IMG/VR virus record: IMGVR_UViG_3300042465_002080
Coordinates: 1-41,734 of that record
DNA: 41,734 bases
Strand: one strand, 5' to 3'
Origin: a virus
Shown piece after piece: positions 15,148 through 24,290 of this stretch. The first letter of the stretch is position 1; the number at the start of each line of letters is the position of its first letter. Made by a program: the position numbers and the translations under genes. Under the pieces are notes generated by a model. The model ran no database searches. It was given only the letters and a program-made list of their open reading frames with translations, and was not told the DNA's origin.

Positions 15148-17479
15148 TAAAGCGTGGAAATCTGCTACCAAATTTGTTGGTAACGCATTAGGTGCGGTTG
15201 GTGATGCGATCTCAGGCACTTTTAAGGCCGTAGTAGATACCGTTAAAAAGACGGGAGAAGCAATTACTAAGATTGTTTCTTCTACTTTTAATGCCATTGA
15301 GAAAGCGGTCAATCAAGTTGGGGACGCTCTAAAAGAACTAGAAGACTTTGCAAAACCACTAATTGAACGCTACGCAATACAGGTAGCGTTAGTTGCTATG
15401 GGCATACCGCCTCAGTTTGCAGCCCCAATGTCAGCCGGGATGCACACTTTGGCTAAGGGTGGATCGCCTGAAGACGCTCTAAAATCTGCCGCTACCGTTG
15501 CTGTTATTCAGCAGGCTGGTCAGTCAGTACAAGGTGGCATGGAAGCCGCCAACGCTGATGCTATAGCCCAAGGCGGTCAGGCGGTTTATAGCGCTGCTGA
15601 GATTGCTGCCGCTACTTCTGCCGCGCAATCTGCTGTTGCCGCAGCCGCTACAGGTGGTGATGTTAAGCAAATATTAACAAGCGCAGCCATTGGTGGGGTT
15701 ACTGGTGCAGCCGCCACCGAGGTTTATAAAGCCACTGGAAGTATTGCCGCCGCTAATTTTACCCGTGTAAGTTTGCAAACCACCTTACAAGGGGTAGAAG
15801 TTAAAGAAGCAATCCTAATGGGCGCTTCTGCAAGCATGGTTTCTTACCTACAAACCATGAATAAGTATGCCAATGAAGCGTCTGATATTTCTCGCAGTAG
15901 GGCTGCCTCTATTGAGGCTTATAAAGCCCGTGCAGAAGGCTATAACGCAAAATTAGACCAATATAACCAAGCCCGTGATGCTGGCGATGTAGCAACGGCT
16001 AATCGTTTAGCCGATGAGTTAAATGCAGAATTGCCCATTATAAACAATCTGTCTAATCAAATTGGCTCATTTAACGCTCAAATTAAAGACCTTACAGACA
16101 AGTATTCTGCCGAGCAAGAAAAAGCAAAAACAGAGGCTCAAAAAACTGGTTTTGACTTTAAGCCTAAAACCGATCAAATGTTAGCCGCAGAACAAGAAGA
16201 ACGAGACGCTCTGGCTGAAGAGTTAATAAAATTGGTTGGTGAAACGGAAGGCCGCAGGTACGAGGGTATTCAAGTTGCTGGAGAACTGCCTGCCGCTATT
16301 GAAGAGTCGATCAAAACCGTTCCTTTGGTTGGAGAAGAAGGCAGCGATTGGCAAGATTTGGGTGATGGCAGGCTTTCGCGCACTGTAACCACACAAGACG
16401 CTAACGGGAATGTGCGGCAGTACAACATTCTTTTAGACCCAGAAACTAACGAAGTAACTTATAGCGTCCCTGAATATGCAACCCAAGATAACCCGCTTGG
16501 CGAGGTAAGTGGTAGACCAAACTACCGTTCTATGGTTGGAACCCCCCAACAGCCAACACAGTTGACTCCAGAGATGGAAGCCCAAGGGTATACAAGGGAT
16601 GAGCAAGGATCTATTAGATCGCCTTCAGGCGCTTTGTTTATTGAGATAACCACAGGCGGTGCTGACAAGCCAGAACTGGTTGAGGACGTTGGCGAGTTGG
16701 TTGGTCAAAGACCTACGTTGACCGAGGCAGAACTAGCCGCGATCAACGCCCAAGCCCGTGAAACCCGTGGCACAAGCATCCGTGGCGCGGTAGAGCAAGA
16801 CCTTTTTGAGCAAGAACTTGAGCAGTTTGAGCAAGAACTTCAAAACGCAGAAGACGCTGCTGAAAAAGACGCTGCAAGACTTGAGTTTGCACAGAAACAA
16901 CGTGAAAGATTGGCTCAGGCGAACCGTTTACCGGGGACGCTACAAGCCCAAATTGACGCTGAACTTGAGTCTATTTTGGACGAGTACGAGCGCACCAAGG
17001 GAGTTGCAACCGAGGCCGCTTCCAGAAGAGAACAAGTTGTTGCATCGCAACAAGAACGTGCAGGCACAGCATCAGATGAAGAGATCATGCGTTTAATTGG
17101 TCTAACACCTGATGAGGGTGAGCGCTATGGACTTGGAAGAGGCACTGGAACAGGCTTTAGGCCAACAGAAGTCAAGCCAATTTCTGAGCAGCCGCCTGAA
17201 TTGCCAGAAGGTGAGATGGAACTTGGCGGCGGCGAAGGAGAAGGTGAGCCGCCTGCCAGAAGATTTGATGCTCAGGGTAGAGCAATCACAACTACGGCTG
17301 TAGAGGCTGGTGACCGTACCCGTGAAGCAGGCACTCCGGGCATTTCGTCACGGGTGACAGGCGAGGCTTTGGTAGGTATTCTTGGTGAAAAGGAGCCGCT
17401 ATTTGGTGGCGATGAAGATGAGCAACGTGCGGTATGGAACCGCCGTTCACTACGCTTGAGAAAGGCGCTAGGACTATGA
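15134..17479 (+). CDS. Large internal virion / ejection protein
   Basis: A 781-aa protein from ATG 15134 (GAAGGAG 6 nt upstream). Residues about 10-75 are amphipathic, Gly/Ala/Val-rich and repeat GD(A/V)ISGTFKAVVDTV-like heptads. A hydrophobic stretch (IQVALVAMGIPPQFAAPMSAGM) follows. The middle and C-terminal parts are long charged helices with heptads such as LFEQELEQFEQELQ, then a disordered Gly/Glu-rich tail (ELGGGEGEGEPP). First of three successive large Ala/Gln-rich proteins before the lysis genes, a layout typical of podovirus ejection proteins that enter the envelope. Not a family I can name. Confidence 0.6.
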   Translation: MGRLSKAWKSATKFVGNALGAVGDAISGTFKAVVDTVKKTGEAITKIVSSTFNAIEKAVNQVGDALKELEDFAKPLIERYAIQVALVAMGIPPQFAAPMSAGMHTLAKGGSPEDALKSAATVAVIQQAGQSVQGGMEAANADAIAQGGQAVYSAAEIAAATSAAQSAVAAAATGGDVKQILTSAAIGGVTGAAATEVYKATGSIAAANFTRVSLQTTLQGVEVKEAILMGASASMVSYLQTMNKYANEASDISRSRAASIEAYKARAEGYNAKLDQYNQARDAGDVATANRLADELNAELPIINNLSNQIGSFNAQIKDLTDKYSAEQEKAKTEAQKTGFDFKPKTDQMLAAEQEERDALAEELIKLVGETEGRRYEGIQVAGELPAAIEESIKTVPLVGEEGSDWQDLGDGRLSRTVTTQDANGNVRQYNILLDPETNEVTYSVPEYATQDNPLGEVSGRPNYRSMVGTPQQPTQLTPEMEAQGYTRDEQGSIRSPSGALFIEITTGGADKPELVEDVGELVGQRPTLTEAELAAINAQARETRGTSIRGAVEQDLFEQELEQFEQELQNAEDAAEKDAARLEFAQKQRERLAQANRLPGTLQAQIDAELESILDEYERTKGVATEAASRREQVVASQQERAGTASDEEIMRLIGLTPDEGERYGLGRGTGTGFRPTEVKPISEQPPELPEGEMELGGGEGEGEPPARRFDAQGRAITTTAVEAGDRTREAGTPGISSRVTGEALVGILGEKEPLFGGDEDEQRAVWNRRSLRLRKALGL

Positions 17480-18537
17480 AATCATTAACTGGAATGGGCG
17501 GTGTTGGAAACGCCCGTGAATTGGCTGAAATGCTACGTCAAATGGGCCGTGGACGCGACACTATACTTGCCCACATTACCCCTGAAGAAGCCCAAATGCT
17601 CATGGATGCGGGTGGCTCTGGAGATACTAACCCCAACACTGGCCTGCCTGAGTTTCAGGAAGAAGACTTTTTTGGCTCTGAGTTTGACCCATATGGGGGG
17701 CAAGCAGTGACTAGCGCAAGCGGAGGTATCAGCCCAGAAGCAGAATCCTACTACACTGGTCAAACAGGCGCTTTTTTTGATAGAGATATGCAAACCGCAG
17801 CAGAGCAAGGCGCACAGGGACAAATGGATATAGGGTTTGGCCCCGGTAGATTTGCGCCGCAATACACTCCAAGAGATGTGTCTGGCATGGCTCCAGACCA
17901 ATTCCAGCGTCAAATGGAAGGTGTGGGAGCAGGGCCGGGATTGGCTGAAACTCTTGAATCTAAACTTGGTGGAGTTTCAGACCTAGCAGCCAAATACCCA
18001 CGCTTAGCGCAGGCCGCAGGCTATAGCGCTCAAGGGTTGGTTGGTATGTTGCAAGCCGCCCGTGCGCGTAAGCAGGGTCGTGATGAGGCTGCACGGTTAT
18101 CAGCCCTTGGCGCTCCACTACGCGCTCAAGGAGAGTCATTGCGTCAACAGGCTTTGTCCGGCACCTTAACGCCGCAGCAGGCTGCTCAACAAGAGGCTGC
18201 TAGGGCAAGATTGCGTCAAACCGCCGCTGGCAGAGGTGCTGTAACTGGCACACAGGCCGGAATGATTGAAAACCAGTTGGGTAGACAGCGCTCCGAACTA
18301 AGCCAAGTAAACCTTAATAACGCTTTGAAACAGTTGAATCTGGCTAATGCCTACGACGAGGCTGCAATCAAGGCTACTATGGCTGCGGATCGTGAGGCTG
18401 ATGATTACTTAGGTCAGATTGCCGCAAACATTGGCTCTCAGTTGGCAAGCGCTACCCCAGTGCAACGTGCGCCAAGAGCGCAAAGACCAGCAACACCTGA
18501 GATTACCCGCAGACCTGAACTTCCCCGTGGAGAATAA
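17476..18537 (+). CDS. Internal virion protein, Gln/Ala-rich
   Basis: A 353-aa protein starting at ATG 17476, overlapping the previous stop (ATGA). The first 150 residues are Gly/Gln/Asp-rich and probably disordered (SGGISPEAESYYTGQTG). The second half is long Ala/Gln/Arg helices (LSGTLTPQQAAQQEAARAR, GRGAVTGTQAGMIENQLGRQ), a composition common in small podovirus ejection proteins. It lies between two other internal-virion candidates. Assignment by context and composition. Confidence 0.58.
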   Translation: MKSLTGMGGVGNARELAEMLRQMGRGRDTILAHITPEEAQMLMDAGGSGDTNPNTGLPEFQEEDFFGSEFDPYGGQAVTSASGGISPEAESYYTGQTGAFFDRDMQTAAEQGAQGQMDIGFGPGRFAPQYTPRDVSGMAPDQFQRQMEGVGAGPGLAETLESKLGGVSDLAAKYPRLAQAAGYSAQGLVGMLQAARARKQGRDEAARLSALGAPLRAQGESLRQQALSGTLTPQQAAQQEAARARLRQTAAGRGAVTGTQAGMIENQLGRQRSELSQVNLNNALKQLNLANAYDEAAIKATMAADREADDYLGQIAANIGSQLASATPVQRAPRAQRPATPEITRRPELPRGE

Positions 18538-18539
18538 TA

Positions 18540-19868
18540 ATGGCATTGGCTGAAACTCTAAACGGCGGTCTTGATCCGTTTACTTCTGTAGGAAAAATAG
18601 CGCAAGGCGGTGATGCTCAGGCCCGTGCTAAAACAGCGCGTAAAGAATTAGAGCCTATGATGAGGGCTGAATCTGGCTTAGGGAAAGACATTGCTAAAGA
18701 AGAAACTAGACTCAAGAGAGAAAGAGCGCAGGCAGAAACGCTTGCCGAAGAAACTTTTGCTACAGGCAAACGAGAGTCTTATGACAAATATCAGGCTGGA
18801 CTAGAGCAGCGCCCTACTTTTAACCCTACTGAATTTAATGCTCCAGCAGCGGCAGAACTTGCCGGATTGACTGCTGTTATTGGCGCTATTGCTGGCGCTG
18901 GTAGCGCCCGTGCAGCCTTAAAAAGCATGGCTGGTTTTACCAAGGGCCATAAAGAAGGTCGCGCTGATCTTTACGATAAAGAAATAAAACAATACGAAAA
19001 AGACATACAAGCGTGGAAAGACAATGTTGGGATGGCAAAGGAAAAACTAACGCAAGTTATTGACCTGCTTTCTACCGACAAAAACGCCGCTTTGGTCAAG
19101 GCTAAAGAACTTGAACCTATGCTGCAAGAAGGTTTAGTTTTGGCAAAAGTACGCAAGGGAGACTATAAGGGCGCAATGGACGTTCTTAACAATGCTATCA
19201 AGTCTGGAGATCAGTTAGACATTGCATTGTCCAAAGCCTCTGGAAAGAGCAGCGGACTAAAACCCGGAGTTGATTTAGTCAACAAGCACTTGATGAAAAT
19301 GCGTCTTTCTGGTTATGCCAACCAGATGCAAGAGGCTCTTAAAGACCCAGAGTTTGCTAAGAAAGTGGATCAATACAGGGCTTTGGCGTTTGCCCAAGAG
19401 CAGACCCCTATTGCAGATCAACTTCTTCAGAAAAACATTCCCGAAGATATACGCTCATTCTTGATTCTTGCCAAACGATTCCGTAATGAGGTTTACCGTA
19501 CTGAATCAGGGCTAGCAGTTACTGCTTATGAAGCCTTACGTCAGTATGGTGCAGTGCCACAGCCGGGAGATAGCGCTAGGGCATTAGTTACCAAGTTGCA
19601 GACTCTTGAAAGAGGCATGAAAGATGACTTGGCTAATGAGCAAAGGGTATTCCCTGACCTTATGATTGCTGGTCAGCGCAGTGGATTGATCCCAGTAACG
19701 CCACAGACACCTGCTCAAAGAGATGGTGCGGCAGCAGCGCCAAATGTTGATCGTGCAAACCTTCCAACACCACAGACACAGGAAGAGTTTGATCGTTTGG
19801 CTCCCGGCTCAGAATATATTGATCCAGACGATAATCAGATTTATCGCAAGCCAAAAGCGAGGCAATAA
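18540..19868 (+). CDS. Internal virion protein with Ala/Gly hydrophobic segment
   Basis: A 442-aa protein starting 2 nt after the previous stop. Its charged N-terminal helices (about 20-90) are followed by a hydrophobic Ala/Gly span (AELAGLTAVIGAIAGAGSA, about residues 102-120), then a long Lys/Glu helical region and a Pro/Ala/Gln-rich tail. A single membrane-active segment in a helical protein suits a role in the ejection channel. Its TAATG stop/start junction couples it to the next gene. Confidence 0.58.
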   Translation: MALAETLNGGLDPFTSVGKIAQGGDAQARAKTARKELEPMMRAESGLGKDIAKEETRLKRERAQAETLAEETFATGKRESYDKYQAGLEQRPTFNPTEFNAPAAAELAGLTAVIGAIAGAGSARAALKSMAGFTKGHKEGRADLYDKEIKQYEKDIQAWKDNVGMAKEKLTQVIDLLSTDKNAALVKAKELEPMLQEGLVLAKVRKGDYKGAMDVLNNAIKSGDQLDIALSKASGKSSGLKPGVDLVNKHLMKMRLSGYANQMQEALKDPEFAKKVDQYRALAFAQEQTPIADQLLQKNIPEDIRSFLILAKRFRNEVYRTESGLAVTAYEALRQYGAVPQPGDSARALVTKLQTLERGMKDDLANEQRVFPDLMIAGQRSGLIPVTPQTPAQRDGAAAAPNVDRANLPTPQTQEEFDRLAPGSEYIDPDDNQIYRKPKARQ

Positions 19869-22195
19869 TGGCACGATTCCAAGGTGAGCCAGTTGAGTCA
19901 GAAACCCGCAAACCACGGTTTGCTGGCGAGGTTCCCACTCCATCTGCAAAGAAAGATGAGTTGCCGCCACCCCCAGAAGATACTTTTGACGTAGGTAAGA
20001 TTCCAGAAGCCACTGCTTACGGTGGATTGTTTGGTGCTTTTACGCCTGAGATTATGAAAGGCGCTGCCAAAGTATCTCAGTTTTCCCCATATACACGGGC
20101 GTTTAGCCCAATGTTAGAGGTGGCTGGCGAGGCTGCTAAAGGCCGTAGGGCTGCTGGTGCTGTTGCTGGTGGCTTTGCTGCTGGCACCGGAGAGACGGCT
20201 GCTCAAACCGCTAAGGCAATGGGCGCTGGCCCAGTAACACAGGAAGCCTTAAGATTTGGCACAGAAATTTTAGCACCTGCTGGCTTAGTTGCCGCTGGTC
20301 GTAGCCTGCCGATCACAAGAGGATTTGTTCAAGATATTACGGAAGGCGGCTACAAAGAGGCTACTCAGCGTTTTGCTGACCGCTTGCGTGGCCCTGCTGC
20401 GCGTGAAGCAAGAACGGCTCAAGAGGCAGTGATTGGCGGTTTAGAGCGTGAAGCATCAGCATTACGCGCTCAAGGCAAACAACAGGCTGACCAAATTATT
20501 GCATCTGCTGAAGCAGAGGCTGCAAGGTTAGCGCCTACTAATGCACAGCAGGCAGCACAGATTAGACAAGCAGCCCGTGATCGTGCCAACAACATACTTG
20601 GTGATATTGAGCGCAGGGTAGCCTTTAAGAGGGCCGCTTTGAGCCGTACCCGCGGTGTTATTGCTGAAGCAGAGCGTATTCCGGGCGGTACCCGCGCATT
20701 GATTGGTGAGCCAAAAGAGGCTACGGATGTCGGTTCTGCTCTGCGGGATCGGATTACTGAGGTTCAAAAGGATCGTTTGGCTGCACGTGAAGCACAAGTT
20801 ACGGCTGACAAGGCTTCTGTTTTGGCAGACGTTCAAGCCAAGCAAGCGGCTGGAAAATTGGTTTCAGACCTACCTGAATACAAGCAGTTGCTAGACTTTT
20901 TGGCTACTAAGTCTGGGATTGGCAAGGCTGGCAAACAAGCGCCATTGGCTGCTGAACGTGATCCCGGCACAGTCAATGCCCTGCAAACTCTTTATAACTC
21001 ACTAAGGCCACGCCGGATTGAAACGGCTGAAGGCACTGTAGAAGAGTTGCCAATTGGCTTTGATGCTATCGACACTATTCGCCGCAGGCTAGGCGAGGCA
21101 TACCGCAACCCTACCGCTGAAGGCTATGGCGCTATTGGTCAGGGTTATGCCCGTGATCTTTACAAGCAATTAAGCGAAATCCTTGGTAAATATTCTGAGC
21201 CTAAGAAAGACTTAATTGCCAACTACGAAACCCTGTCCCGTGATCTGGACGTATTTAAGACCGGAGCAGGCCAAAAGGCTACCGCTGTAGAGCGCTTTGA
21301 CCCGGATCGGTTTAAGACCTATGCTTCAGAACTGCCTGCAAACTACTTTGCCAACCGTGAGTCGGTGCGTGACCTAGTAGAACTTACAGGTGGAGACAAA
21401 AGGTTTGTAGAGCAGCAGGCCGCATCCTATGTTGCACGGCAACTAGAAAACGTCAAAACTGCTCAAGCAGCGTCTAACTGGGAGTCGGCTAACCGGGATT
21501 GGCTGGTAGAGTTTCCAGCACTTCAAGGTTCCGTAAACCGTTACTTGGAATCCCTTGGCTTTGCAGAACGCCGTATCCCACGGACAGAGGCAGTAGCAAA
21601 GGCTCTAAAGACTGAGATTCCTAAGATTCCAGAACTGGCTAAGAAAGAGGCCGCTGGAGTAGTCAAGGAAGCGGAGAAGCAAGCCACAGCGCTTGAGCGC
21701 CCCGGTGCAGCGGCTATGGCTGGTGCGCGTGGTCAGGCTAGGACAGCGGAGGCTGCTGCGTCTGCCAAGGCAAAACTACTGTCTAGTCTTGGAAAAGACC
21801 CAGTAAAGGCTTTTGATGAGTTAGTCAGGGCAGGCAATACTGATCGACTACGTGCCGCTGCGCCTGTTATTAAGGGTGATCCTGAGTTACAAAATCAATT
21901 CTTGGAAGGGGTGCGGATTAGTATTAGCCGCCTAGACCCCAAAAATATGGCAGACGATTACCGCCGTTTGATTCAGCCAGCGCTCTTAGACACTGAATTG
22001 ATTGACGCAAAGCAGGCCAAACAGATTGCCGATCAGGTGCGTTTGGTAGAAATGTCTGTGGCTCCAGAGCGCCGTGCTATGGCAATTACTTCAGCGATCC
22101 GCAATGCCGTTACTGGCACGGGTGGCGCTGCCACCTCTAGGCTGATGGAGTCGTTAGGGTTATCCTTTACTCAACCATTTTTAGGAGGCCAATAA
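19868..22195 (+). CDS. Large Ala-rich internal virion / ejection protein
   Basis: A 775-aa protein starting within the TAATG overlap. An N-terminal Pro-rich part precedes a hydrophobic Gly/Ala segment (AAGAVAGGFAAGTGETAA, about 90-110) and LAPAGLVAAGRSLP. Most of the rest is long Ala/Glu/Arg/Gln helices, for example AEAEAARLAPTNAQQAAQI. No enzymatic motif such as a lytic transglycosylase site is evident. It is the third large protein of this block and overlaps the next small gene by 1 nt. Ejection role is inferred. Confidence 0.58.
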   Translation: MARFQGEPVESETRKPRFAGEVPTPSAKKDELPPPPEDTFDVGKIPEATAYGGLFGAFTPEIMKGAAKVSQFSPYTRAFSPMLEVAGEAAKGRRAAGAVAGGFAAGTGETAAQTAKAMGAGPVTQEALRFGTEILAPAGLVAAGRSLPITRGFVQDITEGGYKEATQRFADRLRGPAAREARTAQEAVIGGLEREASALRAQGKQQADQIIASAEAEAARLAPTNAQQAAQIRQAARDRANNILGDIERRVAFKRAALSRTRGVIAEAERIPGGTRALIGEPKEATDVGSALRDRITEVQKDRLAAREAQVTADKASVLADVQAKQAAGKLVSDLPEYKQLLDFLATKSGIGKAGKQAPLAAERDPGTVNALQTLYNSLRPRRIETAEGTVEELPIGFDAIDTIRRRLGEAYRNPTAEGYGAIGQGYARDLYKQLSEILGKYSEPKKDLIANYETLSRDLDVFKTGAGQKATAVERFDPDRFKTYASELPANYFANRESVRDLVELTGGDKRFVEQQAASYVARQLENVKTAQAASNWESANRDWLVEFPALQGSVNRYLESLGFAERRIPRTEAVAKALKTEIPKIPELAKKEAAGVVKEAEKQATALERPGAAAMAGARGQARTAEAAASAKAKLLSSLGKDPVKAFDELVRAGNTDRLRAAAPVIKGDPELQNQFLEGVRISISRLDPKNMADDYRRLIQPALLDTELIDAKQAKQIADQVRLVEMSVAPERRAMAITSAIRNAVTGTGGAATSRLMESLGLSFTQPFLGGQ

Positions 22196-22371
22196 TGCCT
22201 TTAATGAAAGGTTCTAGCCAAAAGACCATCTCTAAGAATATCGGTGAGATGGTGAGCAAGTTTAAGCGTACTGGAAAACTCGGCACTTCCCGTCCGTCTA
22301 GCAAACGTGCCGCAATGAAACAGGCTGCTGCTGCCGCATACGCCAGCGCCAGAAAGAGCAAACGCAAATGA
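22195..22371 (+). CDS. Conserved short basic phage protein (MPLMKGSSQKTISKN type)
   Basis: A 58-aa protein beginning MPLMKGSSQKTISKNIGEMV and ending with a Lys/Arg-rich tail (ASARKSKRK). This start pattern is widespread in phages of aquatic bacteria as a very short basic protein before lysis genes. TTAGGAGG precedes it. It overlaps the large upstream gene and the next ATG. A DNA-binding or virion role is possible; not established. Confidence 0.7.
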   Translation: MPLMKGSSQKTISKNIGEMVSKFKRTGKLGTSRPSSKRAAMKQAAAAAYASARKSKRK

Positions 22372-22541
22372 ACAAGAATTACCAAGAAATGTCTGACATG
22401 GAAAAGCGTCAGGCTGATCGCTCTGCTGCTCGGAACTCTGCCAACGAAACAACTGGCTCTGAGTCTGCAATGAGAGCGCGTGGTCTAAAGCCATTAGACG
22501 CAAAGAAGACTGCTCGCTCCCGTAGGAAATTGGATAGATGA
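22368..22541 (+). CDS. Small charged phage protein
   Basis: A 57-aa protein starting MNKNYQEMSDMEKRQADRSA and ending SRRKLDR. Its start overlaps the previous stop and its stop overlaps the next ATG (ATGA at both ends), strong evidence for a real coupled gene. Highly charged and helical, with a basic C-terminus. No family recognised. Confidence 0.62.
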   Translation: MNKNYQEMSDMEKRQADRSAARNSANETTGSESAMRARGLKPLDAKKTARSRRKLDR

Positions 22542-22741
22542 GCAAGAAACAAAAGGGGCTGAACCCGGAACTAGAGGAAGCGGTGAACACGTTACTGCGT
22601 CAAGTAATGAGTGACTCCACTGCCTCTTTGACCGACAAGACTAAAGTATTAGACCGCGCTCTCAAACTGGAACAAATCAAACAAAAGATTTCGGATGACG
22701 AGTGGGGTAAAGGTTTTTATAACGATGAAGAAGGAGAGTAA
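22538..22741 (+). CDS. Small helical phage protein
   Basis: A 67-aa protein starting MSKKQKGLNPELEEAV, predicted helical with an acidic tail (NDEEGE). Linked by ATGA overlap to the preceding gene and 2 nt before the next ATG. Similar short acidic helical proteins precede holins in many phages; no activity is known. Confidence 0.6.
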   Translation: MSKKQKGLNPELEEAVNTLLRQVMSDSTASLTDKTKVLDRALKLEQIKQKISDDEWGKGFYNDEEGE

Positions 22742-22743
22742 TT

Positions 22744-22971
22744 ATGTCGGAAGGAATGATTTTGAGAATCGTCAGGATGGCGATGGAAGTGCTGTCTATG
22801 CGATTGTTGACCATCTTATCTATGGCGATGAGTTTTGCGTTGGCAGTTTGGACGATGTTCGAACCTTCTTGGGAGCGTATGGCGATGGCAGCATTTTTTG
22901 CCGTGTGCGTCTATTTACCTTGCATTAGTATTGAAAAAGGAAAGAAAAATGATGAAGTTAAAGATCAATAA
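22744..22971 (+). CDS. Two-TM small membrane protein
   Basis: A 75-aa protein with two hydrophobic spans, about residues 20-38 (LLTILSMAMSFALAVWTMF) and 46-63 (MAMAAFFAVCVYLPCIS), joined by a short loop (EPSWER) and followed by a Lys/Asp-rich tail. GAAGGAGAG precedes its ATG. Small two-TM proteins close to endolysin genes may be lysis helpers, but this role is inferred. It overlaps the next gene by 23 nt. Confidence 0.6.
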   Translation: MSEGMILRIVRMAMEVLSMRLLTILSMAMSFALAVWTMFEPSWERMAMAAFFAVCVYLPCISIEKGKKNDEVKDQ

Positions 22972-23185
22972 AACCGCCGTGTACATGAACGGAAACGGGA
23001 ATGGAAACGGTGAGTACAAGAAGGGGCCAGCAGGCGAGGCTTATCGTCCGGCAGTCATCACTGATGCGTGTGGTCACATTCAACCTACCCGCCGCCAGCC
23101 TCAAGGATTTGTCGGTGTTTGGGATTATTCTGGCTCCGGCGATGTAAAGAAGTCACCAACTTCTAAACCGGGAAACGGACGGTAA
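22949..23185 (+). CDS. Small protein with Asn-Gly repeats
   Basis: A 78-aa protein; two tandem ATGs (22949, 22952) follow AAAAAGGAAAG, and either could be the start. It contains NGNGNGNG, then an ordered-looking GEAYRPAVITDACGHIQPTRRQ and a Gly/Ser/Lys-rich tail. The frame overlaps the membrane-protein gene and runs up to the next ATG. No family recognised. Confidence 0.5.
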   Translation: MMKLKINKTAVYMNGNGNGNGEYKKGPAGEAYRPAVITDACGHIQPTRRQPQGFVGVWDYSGSGDVKKSPTSKPGNGR

Positions 23186-23188
23186 ATC

Positions 23189-23530
23189 ATGGCTAACAAC
23201 ATAGCATTTCAGGCTACTGGCAACACCTTTGTAGTAGTAACAACCACGGCTAACACGGCAGTAAACAAGCCTGTCACTGGTGTAACTCCGAGCAATCAGT
23301 ATCGGATTACTTCAGCCAATACCACGGTCTTTGTGCGTATGTCTGAGTCCAATGCCAATGCTGTGTTGCCAACCATGACCACTAGCCAACCCGGATTGTG
23401 GCTAACCAGTGGGCAAACTGCTGTCGTTACTGCTCAACAAACCAGTGTAGATAAGACCGTATACCTATCGGTTATCTCTGAAACAACGAATGGTACCGTG
23501 TTCGTAACTCCGGGTGAGGGAATGACATAA
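23189..23530 (+). CDS. Small beta protein, paralogue of the gene at 12126
   Basis: A 113-aa Thr/Val/Asn-rich protein. It shares the NQYRI motif, a following TVFV strand and a VFVTPGEGM end with the 12126 product, so both belong to one domain family. It lies just before the holin block rather than among fibres. A virion surface role is plausible for both; function unknown. Confidence 0.6.
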   Translation: MANNIAFQATGNTFVVVTTTANTAVNKPVTGVTPSNQYRITSANTTVFVRMSESNANAVLPTMTTSQPGLWLTSGQTAVVTAQQTSVDKTVYLSVISETTNGTVFVTPGEGMT

Positions 23531-23883
23531 TGGAACAACAATACGAAAACGCTAAAGAAGTAGCAGGCAAGTCGATTGGTCGATTTGGACTCTTCTACAT
23601 TACGCTAATCGTATTGATTGGCGTAGGTTCTAGTTACTTCCTGTCCGAGGCGGCAATCACTGCCGTGATGACAATGATTGGTGGCGCTCTGGTAGCGCTC
23701 ATCAACATGATGAATGGGATTGCTGGCACTGCGGTCAAAGAAGAAAGACCTGAGTTTAAGGTTATCGAAGGCTTGATCCAACGCCTAGACCAAAAAGAAC
23801 CTCCAATGCGAGTAGACGTTGTGGATGGCAAGGTAACGGTTGCTAAAGGCCATGACATTGTTTCGATGAAGGAAGGGAAATGA
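23530..23883 (+). CDS. Two-TM membrane protein of the lysis block
   Basis: A 117-aa protein with two strong hydrophobic segments, about residues 19-38 (FGLFYITLIVLIGVGSSYFL) and 41-63 (AAITAVMTMIGGALVALINMM), and a soluble C-terminal domain with DVVDGKVTVAKG. It overlaps the upstream gene by 1 nt and the holin gene by 4 nt. It could be an antiholin or accessory membrane protein; no defined family recognised. Confidence 0.62.
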   Translation: MEQQYENAKEVAGKSIGRFGLFYITLIVLIGVGSSYFLSEAAITAVMTMIGGALVALINMMNGIAGTAVKEERPEFKVIEGLIQRLDQKEPPMRVDVVDGKVTVAKGHDIVSMKEGK

Positions 23884-24290
23884 TTCCATTCGCTGCTCTA
23901 TTTGATGTCGGCATGAAGGTACTGGATAAGGTCATTCCTGATCCAGAGGCTAGAGCCAAGGCACAGGCTGAACTTATCAAAGTGCAGCAAGAGGGCAGGC
24001 TCGCTGAGTTGCAGGCTGACAACGTAGAAGCCCAAGAACTGACCAAACGCCTAGCAGCCGACATGGGTTCAGACTCATGGCTATCAAAGAATATTCGCCC
24101 AATGACATTGGTTTACATCCTGACAGCATACTTAGCATTGGCGATCATGGATGCGTCAGGATTAGACATATCCGATAACTTCGTATCCCTGCTAGGCCAG
24201 TGGGGGATGCTAGTGATGTCCTTCTACTTCGGAGGACGTACTTTAGAAAAGGTTATGGACATGAGGGCTAAGAGTGAACCTAAGTCCTAA
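23880..24290 (+). CDS. Holin of the 3-TM family
   Basis: A 136-aa protein with the pattern of the 3-TM holin family (Pfam Holin_3TMs): N-terminal DKVIPDPEARAKAQAELIK, charged helix to about 60, the conserved SWLSKNIRPMT near 65-75, then hydrophobic segments YILTAYLALAIMDA and VSLLGQWGMLVMSFYF. It would form pores in the inner membrane that release the endolysin coded directly downstream, with which it overlaps. Family recognised from motif pattern; high confidence for lysis role. Confidence 0.82.
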   Translation: MIPFAALFDVGMKVLDKVIPDPEARAKAQAELIKVQQEGRLAELQADNVEAQELTKRLAADMGSDSWLSKNIRPMTLVYILTAYLALAIMDASGLDISDNFVSLLGQWGMLVMSFYFGGRTLEKVMDMRAKSEPKS

